Both the position numbers and the translations under genes were made by a program. From assembly GCA_964641395.1 (NCBI GenBank), contig CAZXKQ010000016.1, forward strand, positions 1 to 42,132: a stretch of 42,132 nucleotides of DNA, read 5' to 3'. The first letter of the stretch is position 1, and every line of letters begins with the position of its first letter. The notes beneath the pieces were generated by a model that saw only the letters and a list, made by a program, of their open reading frames with translations, had not been told where the DNA came from and made no database searches. The stretch comes from CANQBR01 sp964641395. GTDB lineage: Bacteria > Bacillota > Negativicutes > Acidaminococcales > Acidaminococcaceae. This document shows positions 40,995-42,132 of this stretch, in pieces.

Positions 40995-42128
40995 ATGTTT
41001 GAAGCATTTGTAGTCGCTATCTCTTCCATAGGGGCAGATTCTGGCTTCGCTGCATTGACCGGTGGTCATATCATCATGATGTTAGTAGGACTCCTACTGC
41101 TCTATATGGCAATCGGCAGAGGCTTTGAGCCCTTGCTGCTGTCCCCTATCGCCTTTGGCTGCATCCTGGCCAACGTTCCTAAGAACGGTTTCGAGGAGCC
41201 CGGCGTTATGTCCGTCATCATGTACGGCATCAACCACGAGGTTTTCCCGCCTCTGATCTTCCTAGGCGTTGGCGCCATGACCGACTTCGGCCCCCTGCTG
41301 GCTAACCCCAAGACCCTGCTGCTGGGCGCTGCTGCCCAGGGCGGCGTATTCATCGCCCTCCTCGGCGCTATGATGCTGGGCTTCACCGTGCAGGAAGCTG
41401 CCGCTATCGGCATCATCGGCGGTGCTGACGGCCCTACCTCCATCTACCTGGCTGCTAAGATGGCACCTCAGCTCTTAGGCGCCATCGCCGTTGCCGCCTA
41501 CTCTTACATGTCCTTGGTTCCTCTGATCCAGCCTCCTATCATGAAGCTGTTCACCACCGAGAAGGACCGTAAGATCGTGATGAAGCAACTGCGGCCTGTG
41601 TCCCACTTCGAGAAGGTGGCCTTCCCGATTATGTGCACCATCGTCATCTCCCTGCTCTTGCCCTCTGTAACCGCCTTGATCGGCATGTTGATGCTGGGCA
41701 ACCTGTTCAGAGAGGCTGGCTGCTTGGATCGGTTGAGCGACACTGCCCAGAACGCTTTGATGAACACGGTAACCATCATGCTGGCCACCGGTACCGGCCT
41801 GACCATGTCCGCTGATAAGTTCCTTACCTACCAGACCATCCTGATCATCTTCTTGGGCTTGGTAGCCTTCATCGGCGGCACTGCCTGCGGCGTTATCTTC
41901 GGCAAGCTGATGAGCATCGTTGACGGCGGGGCTACCAACCCCTTGATTGGTTCCGCCGGCGTATCCGCCGTACCTATGGCTGCCCGTGTATCCCAGGTTA
42001 TCGGCCAGAGGGCTAACCCGGCCAACTTCCTGCTGATGCACGCCATGGGCCCCAACGTAGCAGGCGTTATCGGTACCGCCGTTGCCGCTGGTACCATGCT
42101 GGCTATGATCGGTCCTGTGGGCAAGTAA
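40995..42128 (+). CDS. mmdB: methylmalonyl-CoA decarboxylase beta subunit, Na+ pump
   Basis: 377-residue integral membrane protein with about nine to eleven helices. It decarboxylates carboxybiotin and exports Na+. Conserved blocks include FLGVGAMTDFGPLLANP, the Asp of GIIGGADGPTSIYL (critical for Na+ and proton coupling in the family), and the C-terminal NPLIGSAGVSAVPMAARV and GPNVAGVIGTAVAAG. The gene is complete, ending in TAA at 42126-42128. Length is slightly shorter than some OadB proteins but normal for this family. ATG 40995 follows GGGAGG after an A-run. It is the last gene in the window. Confidence 0.95.
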   Translation: MFEAFVVAISSIGADSGFAALTGGHIIMMLVGLLLLYMAIGRGFEPLLLSPIAFGCILANVPKNGFEEPGVMSVIMYGINHEVFPPLIFLGVGAMTDFGPLLANPKTLLLGAAAQGGVFIALLGAMMLGFTVQEAAAIGIIGGADGPTSIYLAAKMAPQLLGAIAVAAYSYMSLVPLIQPPIMKLFTTEKDRKIVMKQLRPVSHFEKVAFPIMCTIVISLLLPSVTALIGMLMLGNLFREAGCLDRLSDTAQNALMNTVTIMLATGTGLTMSADKFLTYQTILIIFLGLVAFIGGTACGVIFGKLMSIVDGGATNPLIGSAGVSAVPMAARVSQVIGQRANPANFLLMHAMGPNVAGVIGTAVAAGTMLAMIGPVGK

Positions 42129-42132
42129 CAGC

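Overview
The window is a GC-rich stretch of an anaerobic Bacillota chromosome, most plausibly from a propionate-forming member of the Negativicutes or a related clostridial lineage. The basis is a complete succinate-to-propionate gene set with a sodium-pumping methylmalonyl-CoA decarboxylase, an NAD-linked trimeric [FeFe] hydrogenase, and Bacillota-type housekeeping genes (trmK, yhaM, yqeG, ylbF, a WalR/PhoB-type two-component pair). Genus cannot be fixed from sequence alone. No rRNA, tRNA, CRISPR array, transposase or phage gene was seen.

Layout. 1-2750: a 52-aa membrane protein and two closely similar tandem WYL regulators. 2751-5080: a TtcA-like protein and a nitroreductase on the minus strand, the latter divergent from an HxlR regulator. 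5180-11160: L-asparaginase, an ABC exporter, then trmK, nif3-like, yhaM and a YgjP-like metalloprotease, mostly overlapping. 11190-18610: a two-component system followed by yqeG, a nitrilase-family amidase, a VanX-like D,D-dipeptidase, ylbF, murB, an unknown gene and a ferredoxin-nitroreductase fusion. 18620-21260: a strong promoter with a long structured leader, an HP0310-type deacetylase, a small CxxC protein and a COG0523 GTPase. 21300-24210: folC and an O-antigen-ligase-like membrane protein.

24210-32790 is a hydrogenase region. A first set encodes a DRTGG protein, an RsbW-like ATPase, a hydrogenase-like iron-sulfur protein that resembles sensory [FeFe] hydrogenases, a second DRTGG protein and a PHP phosphoesterase. 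A second set, behind its own promoter and palindromic operator, encodes HydC, a GHKL ATPase, a thioredoxin-like ferredoxin, HydB and HydA, and ends at a strong terminator. The enzyme would interconvert H2 with NADH and probably reduced ferredoxin; the interleaved signalling-type proteins look like a redox or H2 sensing circuit whose mechanism is not evident from the sequence.

32800-42128 is the energy-conserving propionate pathway: succinate CoA-transferase, split methylmalonyl-CoA mutase (catalytic and B12 subunits), the MeaB GTPase, the epimerase, and methylmalonyl-CoA decarboxylase alpha, delta, biotin carrier and beta subunits. Succinyl-CoA is isomerised to methylmalonyl-CoA, epimerised, and decarboxylated to propionyl-CoA with Na+ export; the CoA-transferase recycles CoA onto succinate. 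These genes show a codon use different from the rest of the window (more GTT, GCT, CGT), as expected for very highly expressed genes, and several of their junctions carry perfect hairpins.
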